Below are positions 1-8,115 of a stretch of DNA of 19,298 bases, in pieces. Below the pieces are notes generated by a model that saw nothing but the letters and a program-made list of their open reading frames with translations, did no database searches and had not been told where the DNA came from. Origin of the DNA: Actinomycetota bacterium (GTDB lineage: Bacteria; Actinomycetota; Actinomycetes; Nanopelagicales; Nanopelagicaceae). The DNA lies in contig WLHW01000014.1 in assembly GCA_009702525.1 (NCBI GenBank), positions 1-19,298 on the forward strand, read 5' to 3'. Position 1 is the first letter of the stretch; each line of letters begins with the position of its first letter. Made by a program: the position numbers and the translations under genes.

Positions 1-317
1 CGAAGTTTTAAGCCGTATTCAACATTTTCACGCGCAGTCATATGAGGAAATAAGGAGTAAGCCTGAAAGACCATTCCCATTCCACGCTTGTTTGCATTTT
101 GGAAAGTGACATCTTTGCCATCCACAATCATCTGACCGCGATCTAGCCCTTGTAGTCCTGCAAGTGCACGAAGGGCAGTTGTCTTTCCGCAGCCAGAAGG
201 ACCTAGCAGGGCAACGAGCTCGCCTTCTGCAATATCGATAGTTAAGCCGTCGAGAGCTTTGACTTTGCCAAAGTGCTTAACAAGGTCTACTAACTGTACA
301 TATGCTGATGAGCTCAA
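1..317 (-). CDS. potA: ABC transporter ATP-binding protein, polyamine type (partial, 3' end outside window)
   Basis: This is the N-terminal ~105 residues of an ABC ATPase; the C-terminus lies beyond position 1. Visible motifs are Walker A GPSGCGKTT (about residues 36-44) and the Q-loop in a VFQAYSLFPHMT context (about 87-98). The VFQxYxLFPHMT form is typical of the PotA/FbpC/MalK-like importer ATPases. It would energise the adjacent permease pair at the inner face of the membrane. The start is TTG at 317: an in-frame TAA (also the stop of the upstream permease) lies just before it, and an AAGGA Shine-Dalgarno sits 8 nt upstream, so no ATG choice exists. The gap to the permease is 18 bp, so this is the last visible gene of the same operon. 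Polyamine specificity comes from neighbours, not from this fragment. Confidence 0.9.
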   Translation of the reverse strand, partial: MSSSAYVQLVDLVKHFGKVKALDGLTIDIAEGELVALLGPSGCGKTTALRALAGLQGLDRGQMIVDGKDVTFQNANKRGMGMVFQAYSLFPHMTARENVEYGLKL

Positions 318-335
318 CGTATGGGTCCTTATCTC

Positions 336-1130
336 TTAGGCGATGTCAACATCAAGGACGGCGCCTTGACGTTTTTTGGTAGGGATGATGAGTAATAAAA
401 AGATAACCAAGAGCAATGAGGCAAGAGATACTGCAACTGCCACGTTGCCATTTTGTCTACCAATTTGAGCAATAACTACCTGGAAGGTTTTGAAGTTAAG
501 AATATTTGAAATCGTATATTCGCCAAGAACTAAGGCGATTGCAATAAATGAGCCATTGACGATTCCAGTCTTAATCGTTGGCATAATGATTCCAAAAATA
601 ACCCGTGAAATCGATGCACCTAAAGTAGTAGCGGCTTCAGCTAACGTATGAATATCTACGGCATCGAGGGCGGCAGATAAGGAACGATACGTATAGGGCA
701 GAATTAACATTGAATAAACGCCAGCTAAAGTAATCGGTGACTCACTGATATTAATTGAAATCCACCGGTACAGGGGAGCAATTCCAACCACAATAACAAT
801 CGCGGGGATGGCCAGTGGCAATAAGCACAAGAGTTCAAATGGGCGACGAAGGCCCGGCAGCTTTAAGTGAACCCAGATTGCTGTAGGAACGATCATGAAT
901 AAAATCAGTGCCATGACAATTGCTGCTGTAATTAAAGAGCGCGAAATTGCCGCCAAGAGATCAGGTTGCGATGGAATCATGGTCCAGGCGCGGAAAGTTC
1001 GACCTTTATCGGCAAAACCAAAAGGCTTAGTAGAAAAATCAAACATCGCATAAAGCGGCACGAGCAGGTAGAGCGCAACGAATGAAATAATCGTCCAGCG
1101 CCACAAGCGAACACCCAGTGATTGCTTCAT
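336..1130 (-). CDS. potC: ABC transporter permease, PotC-like
   Basis: Integral membrane permease of about 264 residues with roughly six hydrophobic segments. The first (VALYLLVPLYAMF) is preceded by a basic N-terminus. The cytoplasmic coupling (EAA) motif is readable as EAATTLGASISRVIFGIIMPTI, where it would dock on the ATPase. Length and layout fit the PotC/YdcV class of binding-protein-dependent permeases. I chose ATG at 1130 because it overlaps the upstream permease stop as ATGA and has a GTGGGA-like Shine-Dalgarno; an in-frame GTG at 1145 would overlap that gene by 19 bp and is less likely. It should form a heterodimer with the preceding permease. The substrate (spermidine, putrescine or a related cation) is inferred from the downstream ATPase, the upstream binding protein and the nearby amine-catabolism genes. 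Confidence 0.88.
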   Translation of the reverse strand: MKQSLGVRLWRWTIISFVALYLLVPLYAMFDFSTKPFGFADKGRTFRAWTMIPSQPDLLAAISRSLITAAIVMALILFMIVPTAIWVHLKLPGLRRPFELLCLLPLAIPAIVIVVGIAPLYRWISINISESPITLAGVYSMLILPYTYRSLSAALDAVDIHTLAEAATTLGASISRVIFGIIMPTIKTGIVNGSFIAIALVLGEYTISNILNFKTFQVVIAQIGRQNGNVAVAVSLASLLLVIFLLLIIPTKKRQGAVLDVDIA

Positions 1131-2044
1131 CGCTTTTGTTCCCACTTACTCACTTTTCGACGAAGCAGTGCGTAAAGACTCATCACGATTACTACAACTA
1201 TCACCATGAACATCGATAAAGATTTAGCTTCGGCGGGGTTTGATCCACCAGTCTCGCTCGTAAGCGCCGTAGCAATCTCAAGCGGCGTTAAGAAGTCTGA
1301 AAGATTAATCAACGTATTTGCGGTTGCATAAGCTGAAAATGAGTTCACAAAAAGTAGGAGCGCGCCACCCACAAATGATGGCGTCAGAATCGGTATTCCA
1401 ACGCGCAACCAGTATTCGTAGGCTTTGCCGCCCAATGCATCAGATGCTTCGCGCCACTGAGGTTTTAAATTCTCTAACGTTGGCAAGAAGACAAGAACCA
1501 TGAGCGGAATTTGGAAAAATGTATAAAGGATGCTCAGTCCCGTCATTCCGTAGAGCCACGTTGAATCGGCTAGGAACGTATTAGGTAAGAACTTCACTGC
1601 CAGACTCGATACTAGACCGTTGAAACCAAAAGTTGCCAAGAAGGCAAAGGTCAACATGACACCGCCGAACTGGGCTAAAACACTACTGAGTGCAACAGAG
1701 ACTTTATAAAAAACTCCACCAGGTTTTCCAGTGGCGATCGCCCAAGCAAATAAACCACCTAACAAAGCACCAACGATTGCAGTCTTGGCTGATAATTCGA
1801 GGGAGTTAGCAAAAGCTTGGCGGGCAATGGGGGAGTTGAAAACTTCTTTTAACACGGTGGTACTGAATTGACCGTTGTTATCTTGTACAGCGCCAGAGAC
1901 AACATTCCAGGTCGGATATAAAAGAAAGAGTCCGCTAAAGAGTAAGAAAGGCATTACACCTAAATAAGCACTCTTACTGCGCCAATACCGAGAACCGGTC
2001 CTGCCATTGGCAGAACCGGTTCCCTTGTATTGAAGTTGAGTCAA
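1127..2044 (-). CDS. potB: ABC transporter permease, PotB-like
   Basis: First permease of the importer, up to 305 residues. It has an N-terminal basic stretch (RYWRSKSAYLGV), a first membrane helix ending in LYPTWNVVSG, and five further hydrophobic segments. The EAA-like coupling loop reads EASDALGGKAYEYWLRVGIPILTP. The C-terminus is basic (LLRRKVSKWEQKR). The long ORF starts at TTG 2044, 17 bp after the binding-protein stop, with no convincing Shine-Dalgarno. An ATG exists 30 codons in, but starting there would remove the basic residues that normally precede helix 1, so TTG is kept with reservation. A strong hairpin falls inside codons ~8-18 (listed separately). The stop overlaps the start of the next permease as ATGA. 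Family assignment is firm; substrate is inferred from context. Confidence 0.85.
   Translation of the reverse strand: MTQLQYKGTGSANGRTGSRYWRSKSAYLGVMPFLLFSGLFLLYPTWNVVSGAVQDNNGQFSTTVLKEVFNSPIARQAFANSLELSAKTAIVGALLGGLFAWAIATGKPGGVFYKVSVALSSVLAQFGGVMLTFAFLATFGFNGLVSSLAVKFLPNTFLADSTWLYGMTGLSILYTFFQIPLMVLVFLPTLENLKPQWREASDALGGKAYEYWLRVGIPILTPSFVGGALLLFVNSFSAYATANTLINLSDFLTPLEIATALTSETGGSNPAEAKSLSMFMVIVVVIVMSLYALLRRKVSKWEQKR
1992..2022 (-). promoter_or_regulatory. Intercistronic hairpin between potD and potB
   Basis: Two 15-nt arms, gaaccggtcctgcca (1992-2006) and tggcagaaccggttc (2008-2022), are complementary except for one position that is a G-U wobble in the minus-strand transcript. They form a 14-bp GC-rich stem with a 3-nt loop, 40 nt after the binding-protein stop. 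No U-run follows on either side, so it does not look like an intrinsic terminator. By analogy with malE-malF type operons it may protect the 3' end of potD mRNA and raise binding-protein output over the permeases. It lies inside the 5' end of the permease reading frame if TTG 2044 is the true start. Confidence 0.7.
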
Positions 2045-2061
2045 TTAATTGATCTCAGTTT

Positions 2062-3192
2062 TTACTTTGTACCTACTGCTGCAGGCCATGCTGTCTTTAG
2101 GTAAGCACGTGCGGCATCAGTCTGTGCAGCAGTTGCCTTTTCAGCAATTACCTTGCTGTTACCAATTGCATCTTTACCGGCTGCAGATGCGCGGCCAGTC
2201 TTTAGAAGCCATACCCATAGTGTTGGTGTTGCGCCACCGGTTGCAAATACTGTTGCACCTGTTTCACCAAGTGTGTATTCCATCCAGAGACGAGCACATG
2301 CTGGGTGTGGTGCCCATGCTGATACTGCGCTGTTGTAAGTAGAGCCAACTGCAGCAGGGGTGTACATCTTCCATACCTTGCCTGCAGCAGCCATAGCCTT
2401 GATAACGCCAGCTTGGATGTAACCATTGTCAATAACAACTGGAGTTTGTCCAGATGCGATTGTGGCCTCAGTTGGGTTGACGTTGATGAAGTTACCGGCA
2501 GCCTTCAACTTAGCGAAGAAAGCAACGCCCTTAGTGACATCATCAAATGATCCACCAAGTGCCTTATTGATCATGAAAATACCGTTCATAGCTGCAGATG
2601 AACCTAGTGGATCACCATTCAGAGCAATCTTGCCCTTGAACTTTGGATCCAATAGATCATCGAGCTTAGTTATTGTGCCAAGTGCTCCGCTGTAACCAAT
2701 TGTCATGGTTCCTGTGTAGTTAGGAGTTACTTCAGCTGTTGGATCTACTGTTGACGCAAACTGCAAGTAGTTCCATGTCTTTACTTTGTAGGGTGCAAAT
2801 GTCTTTGTGCCAATGTACTTAGCAGCAACGGCTAGGCCAATATCAAAGACGTCAGGTGAGCGAGTTGTGCCCTTGTTTGTAACTGCGGCATCAATTTCTT
2901 CCTGAGAAGATCCTTCTGGGTTAGCTTCGTCAATCTTGACGCCATACGCCTTAGCAAATCCTGTAATCATGTCGCCGTAGTTTGCCCAGTAATGAGGCAG
3001 TGCGATGACGTTGAGTTGTCCTTCCTTCTTGCAAGCGGCAGCTAGTGCAGTCATTCCTCCGCCTTGTGAGGCAGATGTAATGGTCGCGTAGTTAACCTTT
3101 GCAGAAGCTGGTGTAATTCCAACTGCTGGTATCACGAGAGCTACAGCAACGGCTGCAACAACGGATCCAGTAGTGAGTTTTGAAAACTTCAC
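2062..3192 (-). CDS. potD: Extracellular substrate-binding protein of a polyamine-type ABC transporter
   Basis: A secreted solute-binding protein of 376 residues. The N-terminus MKFSKL is followed by a hydrophobic stretch and ASA|K (residues 29-32), a signal-peptidase-I-like site. No lipobox cysteine is present, although actinobacterial binding proteins are usually lipoproteins. The mature part (VIALPHYWANYGDMITGFAKAYG, then YTGTMTIGYSGALG, then the DDLLDPKFKGKIAL region) fits the PotD/iron-binding-like SBP fold. I chose GTG at 3192: AGGGGGA lies 6 nt upstream and it gives an ideal signal peptide, whereas the longer frame from 3276 adds 28 charged residues with no such signal. It should deliver substrate to the two permeases downstream. 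The 117-bp gap after the alcohol dehydrogenase leaves room for its own promoter. Ligand is unproven; polyamine, GABA-like or aminosulfonate ligands are all possible. Confidence 0.85.
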   Translation of the reverse strand: MKFSKLTTGSVVAAVAVALVIPAVGITPASAKVNYATITSASQGGGMTALAAACKKEGQLNVIALPHYWANYGDMITGFAKAYGVKIDEANPEGSSQEEIDAAVTNKGTTRSPDVFDIGLAVAAKYIGTKTFAPYKVKTWNYLQFASTVDPTAEVTPNYTGTMTIGYSGALGTITKLDDLLDPKFKGKIALNGDPLGSSAAMNGIFMINKALGGSFDDVTKGVAFFAKLKAAGNFINVNPTEATIASGQTPVVIDNGYIQAGVIKAMAAAGKVWKMYTPAAVGSTYNSAVSAWAPHPACARLWMEYTLGETGATVFATGGATPTLWVWLLKTGRASAAGKDAIGNSKVIAEKATAAQTDAARAYLKTAWPAAVGTK

Positions 3193-3251
3193 TGATTTCC
3201 CCCTAATGTGTTGAGTAGTAAGTGGTATGTAATTTTCATACATCCATTTAT

Positions 3252-3277
3252 CTTGCAGTACACGTGTTGACCGCAAG
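3252..3277. promoter_or_regulatory. Candidate operator upstream of potD
   Basis: The gap between the alcohol dehydrogenase and the binding-protein gene (3193-3309) contains a perfect 8-bp palindrome ACACGTGT (3260-3267) flanked by CTTGC (3252-3256) and GCAAG (3273-3277). The outer arms are centred one base off the inner palindrome. On the minus strand a loose TTGCGG / GATAAA pair with 18-bp spacing can be drawn through it, which would give potD its own promoter. The palindrome is seen directly; its use as a regulator site is inference. Confidence 0.4.
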
Positions 3278-3309
3278 CAAATGGAATTTTTACTTACGCG
3301 GATCCATCG

Positions 3310-4410
3310 TTAGTCAAAGACCAAGACGTTTCGCGCTCCCTCTCCAGCTCTCAAACGATCAAAAGCTAGATTAAGACCCTCTAAACCTATCCGCTCAGAG
3401 ATGAGTTCGTCTAGGAATAGGTGACCATTTAGATAACTTTTAACTAACTCTGGCACATCTTTTTTCAGGTTTGCCGAGCCAAAATAACAGCCCTTGATGT
3501 ACTGCTCGTTCACAAAGGGGCCAGCATCCAGGGTCAGCGTTGCCCCATTTTTGAGCAGCCCCACCAAAATCAACCCTCCATCGACATCGACGGTGCCCCA
3601 GGCTTGCTGGATTGTGGATTCGCGCCCCAACGCTTCAAAGGCGTAGTCCACGCCACCATAGATTTTCTTAACTTCGGCAACAGGATCACTTGTTGAGGCG
3701 TTGATCGTATGCGTTGCTCCCACTGTGCGTGCGAGCTCTAATTTTTCATCTGTCACATCAACGGCAATGATCGTTGTCGCCCCAGCCATTCGTGCGCCTT
3801 GCACAATATTTAAACCAACTCCACCGCAACCAAAAACGGCCACACGGGATCCAGCTTTAACTTTAGCGGTGTTCATTACGGCGCCATAGCCAGTGAGCAC
3901 TGCGCAACTAATCAGCGCCGCGCGATCAAGCGGCATCTCTTTCGGAATTACTACGGCACCTGAAGCTGGCACAACTACGTATTCAGCAAAAGATGCAACG
4001 GTTAAGAAGTGATTTAATTTTTCACCGTTCTGACTCAAGCGGCTGGTTCCATCGAATAATCCACCAACCGACATAGCGTTTCCAGCGGTAGAGCAGTAGT
4101 TAGGGCGGCCAGATTGGCAGTAATCACACGTTCCACAGTTAGGAACAATCGACATGATCACGTGATCACCAACAGTAAAGCCAGCGGTGTCGGCTCCTAC
4201 TTCAACAACGACACCTGCTGCCTCATGTCCGATGACTGCCGGAAATGGAACCAACTTGCGCTTTCCATCGACGGCATTTAAATCGCTGGCGCATAATCCA
4301 CTGGCAGCAACTTTAACTAGAAGTTCTCCAGTCTTAGGTTTATCTAAATCTACTTCACGAACCTCGAACTTTGAACCGACGCCATCTAGAACTGCCGCTT
4401 TCATCTTCAC
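3310..4410 (-). CDS. Zinc-dependent alcohol dehydrogenase (MDR family)
   Basis: Medium-chain dehydrogenase of 366 residues. Catalytic zinc ligands appear at Cys40, His62-Glu63 (GHEAAGVV) and Cys170. The structural zinc lobe is the four-cysteine set Cys92, Cys95, Cys98, Cys106 (NCGTCDYCQSGRPNYC). The nucleotide-binding GCGGVG is at 194-199, followed by an acidic residue in VDVTDEK that suggests NAD rather than NADP. The full set marks it as an active oxidoreductase converting an alcohol and its aldehyde. Next to an aldehyde dehydrogenase and aminotransferase, it may reduce excess amino- or semialdehyde or oxidise an amino alcohol; the substrate cannot be read from sequence. The start is GTG 4410, ten nt after a strong AGGAGGAG; an ATG two codons later is the alternative. 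It is 32 bp downstream of the aldehyde dehydrogenase. Confidence 0.9.
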   Translation of the reverse strand: MKMKAAVLDGVGSKFEVREVDLDKPKTGELLVKVAASGLCASDLNAVDGKRKLVPFPAVIGHEAAGVVVEVGADTAGFTVGDHVIMSIVPNCGTCDYCQSGRPNYCSTAGNAMSVGGLFDGTSRLSQNGEKLNHFLTVASFAEYVVVPASGAVVIPKEMPLDRAALISCAVLTGYGAVMNTAKVKAGSRVAVFGCGGVGLNIVQGARMAGATTIIAVDVTDEKLELARTVGATHTINASTSDPVAEVKKIYGGVDYAFEALGRESTIQQAWGTVDVDGGLILVGLLKNGATLTLDAGPFVNEQYIKGCYFGSANLKKDVPELVKSYLNGHLFLDELISERIGLEGLNLAFDRLRAGEGARNVLVFD

Positions 4411-4442
4411 GTTCGCGTACTCCTCCTGCTTAGTAGTGATGG

Positions 4443-5927
4443 TTAATTAAGATCGACCCACGTGGTTTTTAAAGCGCTGTAAGAATCTAGGGCATGTAAA
4501 GATTTATCGCGGCCTCCACCAGATGCACCAAAGCCACCAAAGGGCGTGATGACATCTAGCATGTCAAAAGTATTTACCCAGACGGTTCCAGCACGTAATT
4601 TGCGCGCAAATTTATGGGCTTTAGCGATATCACTTGTCCAGACTGATGCGGCTAAACCGTATTGAGTTCCATTTGCAAGCTGAAGCGCATGGTCTACGTC
4701 TTTGGCATCGATTGCTACAAGGACGGGGCCGAAGATCTCTTCTTGGGCTAAGCGTGAATCTGGTTTCACATTATCAATCAAAGTTGGCTGAATATGGAGG
4801 TCATCACCAGAAGTTTTTTGTCCCCCAAAAATTAATTCTTCACCCTCTTGGCCAATGAGATCTAAGAATGAATTTACGCGGTCACGCTGCATAGTTGAAA
4901 CTAACCCTGCCATCTGCGTAGCTGGATCACATTGATCTCCAACAACAAAAGTTTTTAAGAATTTTTGTAAGTGGTGAAAGAGCTCATCCTTAATCTCTTT
5001 TTCAATAATGATTCGTGAACCAGCGTTACACGTTTGTCCGGCGTTGTAATAAATGGCCCACCCGATAGTCGATGCTGCGGCTTCTAAATCAACACAGTCT
5101 TTAAGAACTACTTGTGGACTTTTGCCACCGAGCTCAAGAGAGACAGCTTTCATATTTGATTCAGCGGCATATTGCATCATTTTGCGTCCCGTTGGACCAC
5201 TTCCAGTAAATGCAATCTTGGCCACATCCATATGGCGTGCTAAGGCTTGACCAGCCTCAGCACCTAAGCCAGGTACAACGTTAAAGACGCCATCAGGTAA
5301 TCCTGCGGCGCTGGCAAGCTCTGACATTTTGAGCGCACTGAGCGATGAGTTCTCAGCAGGTTTAACAACGATGCTATTTCCCATAGCAATTGCTGGGCCT
5401 AACTTCCAGCTAGTGATCATCATCGGATAGTTCCATGGAACTACTGCCCCAATAACTCCCAACGGTTCGCGAGTGATCATTGCCAGCGCGTTACGTGGAG
5501 CAGGAGCAATTTCATCGTATGTCTTATCAATTGTCTCGGCATACCACTGAATTACTCGCGTTGAATTAGGCGCATCAACTGAAAGTGCATCGCTAATAGG
5601 ACGACCGGTATCGATAGCTTCAAGGAAAGCTAACTCTTCACGGTGCTCACCCAATAACTGCGCCCAGCGCAACATAATTATTTTCTTCTCGCGCGGATTC
5701 ATATCTCGCCAGGTTCCAGCGTCAAATACGCGCTTAGCCGAAGCCACCGCTCGATTTATATCTTCAGTATCTCCTGAGGCAATCTGACCTATAGTGCGAT
5801 TTTGCCCCGGAGCAATATTGTCAAAAGTTTTACCAGATGCAGCATCGCAGTATTTTCCATCGATAAAAATCTTTGCATCGGATGTAAAAGCGGCGGCTTT
5901 TTTTGACCACATATCTTTATCTGCCAT
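4443..5927 (-). CDS. puuC: PuuC-like aminoaldehyde dehydrogenase
   Basis: NAD(P)-dependent aldehyde dehydrogenase, 494 residues, the usual length. Catalytic residues are all present: PWN (Asn166), general base Glu265 in LELGGKS, and nucleophile Cys300 in NAGQTCNAG. EEIFGPV and the C-terminal GRDKSLHAL also match. That C-terminal run (GRDKSLHAL...LKTTW) and DTGRPI...IQWYAETIDK closely resemble E. coli gamma-glutamyl-gamma-aminobutyraldehyde dehydrogenase as I recall it. The likely reaction is oxidation of an aminoaldehyde (4-aminobutanal, its gamma-glutamyl form, or 3-aminopropanal) to the acid, yielding GABA or beta-alanine. No gamma-glutamylputrescine synthetase is visible here, so the free aminoaldehyde is plausible. 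The start is ATG 5927, only 4 bp after the permease stop, without a clear Shine-Dalgarno, which suggests translational coupling. A sulfoaldehyde substrate cannot be excluded. Confidence 0.9.
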   Translation of the reverse strand: MADKDMWSKKAAAFTSDAKIFIDGKYCDAASGKTFDNIAPGQNRTIGQIASGDTEDINRAVASAKRVFDAGTWRDMNPREKKIIMLRWAQLLGEHREELAFLEAIDTGRPISDALSVDAPNSTRVIQWYAETIDKTYDEIAPAPRNALAMITREPLGVIGAVVPWNYPMMITSWKLGPAIAMGNSIVVKPAENSSLSALKMSELASAAGLPDGVFNVVPGLGAEAGQALARHMDVAKIAFTGSGPTGRKMMQYAAESNMKAVSLELGGKSPQVVLKDCVDLEAAASTIGWAIYYNAGQTCNAGSRIIIEKEIKDELFHHLQKFLKTFVVGDQCDPATQMAGLVSTMQRDRVNSFLDLIGQEGEELIFGGQKTSGDDLHIQPTLIDNVKPDSRLAQEEIFGPVLVAIDAKDVDHALQLANGTQYGLAASVWTSDIAKAHKFARKLRAGTVWVNTFDMLDVITPFGGFGASGGGRDKSLHALDSYSALKTTWVDLN

Positions 5928-5931
5928 GTGC

Positions 5932-6675
5932 TTATGCTAGTACTAACAAAAACTTTATTCCTGCGATGATTAGTACACAACCTAGAGCCTGTTTGATTCC
6001 ACTATGTGAAAACCGAGTAGTTCCATAGTGCGTCCCGATCGAGGCGCCGAGTACAACTGCCACTAAAAATAACGGCAACGTTGAGGGAAGTGAAGAAGTA
6101 GAAGCGAAGTTGCCCAACAAGCCCGAGAGCGAATTGAGAAAAATAAAGGCTGCCACTGTTCCACTTGCCGATTTCACGGTTGTCCACCCCAGCCAAATAA
6201 TGAGGGGGGACAAGAAAATGCCGCCTCCGGTACCTGTGACTCCAGATAATAAGCCAATACAAACGCCGATAAAGATCGCCAAGGCAGGAATTACTTCTCG
6301 CTTAGTTTTATCTGCTTGCTGAGATTGCACAATAAAGCGCAGGCCTGAAAAAAGTAATAACACACCAATAATGGGTTTATAGATTGTGTCGGCCAAGTGA
6401 ATGCGGCCTCCAATAAACGCTGCAGGTATTGCGCCGATACTCAAGTAGATCAAGAGTCTCTTATTAAAGAACCCTCGCTTTATGTAGCGCAAACTAGCAA
6501 AAGATGACACCGCGATATTCAGGGTCAGTGCAGTTGGTTTTATCACCGTAGTGGGTAAGTCAAAAAGAGTCATGATCGCTATATAGGCCGATGCCCCTGC
6601 ATGACCTACGGATGTGTAAAGAATCGCTCCAAGAAAAAGAAATAATGCAATTGCGAGATTATGAAACTCGAACAT
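5932..6675 (-). CDS. TauE/SafE family membrane permease
   Basis: A 247-residue integral membrane protein with about seven to eight hydrophobic segments. It carries the two family signature loops in its two halves: VGHAGASAYIAIM near residue 24 and SGVTGTGGGIFLSPLI near 145. Members with known function export sulfite, sulfoacetate or related organosulfonates; many others are uncharacterised anion transporters. It starts at ATG 6675, two bp after the decarboxylase stop, and ends 4 bp before the aldehyde dehydrogenase, so it is tightly embedded in the operon. It could export an acid end product of the pathway. The family call is firm, and the transported compound is unknown. Confidence 0.88.
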   Translation of the reverse strand: MFEFHNLAIALFLFLGAILYTSVGHAGASAYIAIMTLFDLPTTVIKPTALTLNIAVSSFASLRYIKRGFFNKRLLIYLSIGAIPAAFIGGRIHLADTIYKPIIGVLLLFSGLRFIVQSQQADKTKREVIPALAIFIGVCIGLLSGVTGTGGGIFLSPLIIWLGWTTVKSASGTVAAFIFLNSLSGLLGNFASTSSLPSTLPLFLVAVVLGASIGTHYGTTRFSHSGIKQALGCVLIIAGIKFLLVLA

Positions 6676-6677
6676 AG

Positions 6678-8111
6678 TTAACTTTTAACTACTCGATATG
6701 TAGATAGTGTGGGATCGGTGGCATAGGCAATGCGGACTCCTGCGGCCTTCGTAGCAGCTAAGCCATCAACTATTTCGCGGGTCAAAATTTCACCAGGTGC
6801 AACGACTGCAACACCTGGGGGATAAGGGGCAATTAAGTCAGCCGAGATTCGCCCCACTGCATCATTAGCGGCAACCATGGCAGTATCGGCAAAATAGGCA
6901 TCGCGCATAGAAATACCTACCTGGGGGATTACAGACCAACTCAGCGATGTTGCAGTTGGGCGGGGTGATGTGGAAGGAGATTTCACAATAGGAATAAGCG
7001 CTTTAGCTAACTGGGCGAACTCAACGTCACTATCGGCAAGGGTCGCTAAGAAAACTACAGTGTCGCCATCGGCCATTTCGACTCGTATATTGCTTACTAG
7101 TAAAGCTTTTTCAATCTCGATACCAGAAGCGCCTAATTGATTTGCACGAAGCACAATTTTAGTCGGATCAAAGCGCCCGGCTGGAAAATCTGCAGAGTTT
7201 AAGAAGATCGGAACTTCGCAGTAGGATTGCACCTCTGACTTAAACTTTTCAACATTAGTGACTAACTCTTGGATTAACTCTTCTCCGCGAGTTTGTAAAA
7301 GAGCACGGCAACCATCGATTGAGGCAAGTGGGGCACCGGCCGGAGATGTTGTGTGTGTGGTTTCAAAGCTCTGTTCAATGCGATCTAGATTCAGATACTT
7401 TCCTTGTGCCAGCAAGATTGCAGAAGCACTGTAACCAGGTAGAGCTTTATGCGTGCTGGTGATTAATGCGTCGGCACCTAAAGCAAGACAATGCGCAGGT
7501 ACCGAATGAGAAAAACCAAAGTGCCCGCCCCAGGCAGCATCGACGATGACGGGGATTGAATGTGAATGGGCGGATGCAATAAGTGCAGATAAATCTGACA
7601 ACGTTCCAAGATAACCTGGCTCGGTTAAGAGCAATGCAATCGGTTTTTGATTTGCTACTCTTTCAAACTCTTTCACCGGAATACCCAGCGGAACTCCAGT
7701 AGCTACATCGATTTCTGGAGATAACCAGATTGGTTCTAAACCAGCAAGTACTAATGCACTTAAGGCCGATCGATGCGCAGTGCGCGAGATAGCAACTTTG
7801 TCTCCAGGTTTACCGAGTGCCAAAATAATTGCCTGATTTGCATGTGTAGATCCACCAGTTGAAAACCTGGCGTAATCAGCGTTCCATAATGTGGCAGCTA
7901 AGCTTTCTGCTTTCTTAAGAACTTGATGAGTAAGTTTAATTTCATCTAAGCCTCCATATAAAGGAGTATCAGCGTCAACGACCGCGCCTAGCCCGGCATC
8001 TAAGCGCGAGGCACGTTGCTTGTGTCCAGGAATGGTGAAGGGAGTTCGGTTGCTCTCAAAGTAGGTTAAGTAGGCATCTAATAGCGGTGCCGAAACTCTC
8101 AGAGAACTCAT
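6678..8111 (-). CDS. Orn/Lys/Arg decarboxylase family PLP enzyme (short form)
   Basis: Fold-type-I PLP decarboxylase of 477 residues, the short form without the N-terminal wing domain of inducible E. coli enzymes (SpeA/YaaO-like of Gram-positives). Landmarks are PFTIPGHKQ near 24-32, STGGSTHANQ (84-93), the cofactor aspartate in VDAAWGGH (Asp191), and the Schiff-base lysine in ITSTHKALPG (Lys222). It would decarboxylate ornithine, lysine or arginine to putrescine, cadaverine or agmatine; the sequence does not decide which. The start is ATG 8111. A TAGGCT hexamer lies exactly 6 nt upstream, so the transcript may be leaderless, and it is the first gene of the leftward operon. Both the making and the breaking down of a diamine in one operon is odd; a lysine-to-cadaverine-to-5-aminovalerate route would reconcile it. 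Confidence 0.87.
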   Translation of the reverse strand: MSSLRVSAPLLDAYLTYFESNRTPFTIPGHKQRASRLDAGLGAVVDADTPLYGGLDEIKLTHQVLKKAESLAATLWNADYARFSTGGSTHANQAIILALGKPGDKVAISRTAHRSALSALVLAGLEPIWLSPEIDVATGVPLGIPVKEFERVANQKPIALLLTEPGYLGTLSDLSALIASAHSHSIPVIVDAAWGGHFGFSHSVPAHCLALGADALITSTHKALPGYSASAILLAQGKYLNLDRIEQSFETTHTTSPAGAPLASIDGCRALLQTRGEELIQELVTNVEKFKSEVQSYCEVPIFLNSADFPAGRFDPTKIVLRANQLGASGIEIEKALLVSNIRVEMADGDTVVFLATLADSDVEFAQLAKALIPIVKSPSTSPRPTATSLSWSVIPQVGISMRDAYFADTAMVAANDAVGRISADLIAPYPPGVAVVAPGEILTREIVDGLAATKAAGVRIAYATDPTLSTYRVVKS

Positions 8112-8115
8112 GGCG

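Noticed and set aside
1131..1145. GTG 1145 as start of the PotC-like permease
   Set aside because: It would overlap the upstream permease by 19 bp; ATG 1130 gives a standard ATGA overlap with a Shine-Dalgarno-like GTGGGA.
1343..1348. GTTCAC inside the PotB-like permease
   Set aside because: Single copy in coding sequence with no 11-bp repeat; expected by chance. The same applies to GTTCAC at 3508-3513 in the alcohol dehydrogenase.
2049..2695. Open frames on the plus strand opposite the binding-protein gene
   Set aside because: They are antisense shadows of a clearly coding minus-strand gene, with no start signals and no recognisable protein pattern.
3193..3276. Extended N-terminus of the binding protein from 3276
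   Set aside because: It adds 28 charged residues before the signal peptide, whereas GTG 3192 has a strong AGGGGGA at the right distance.
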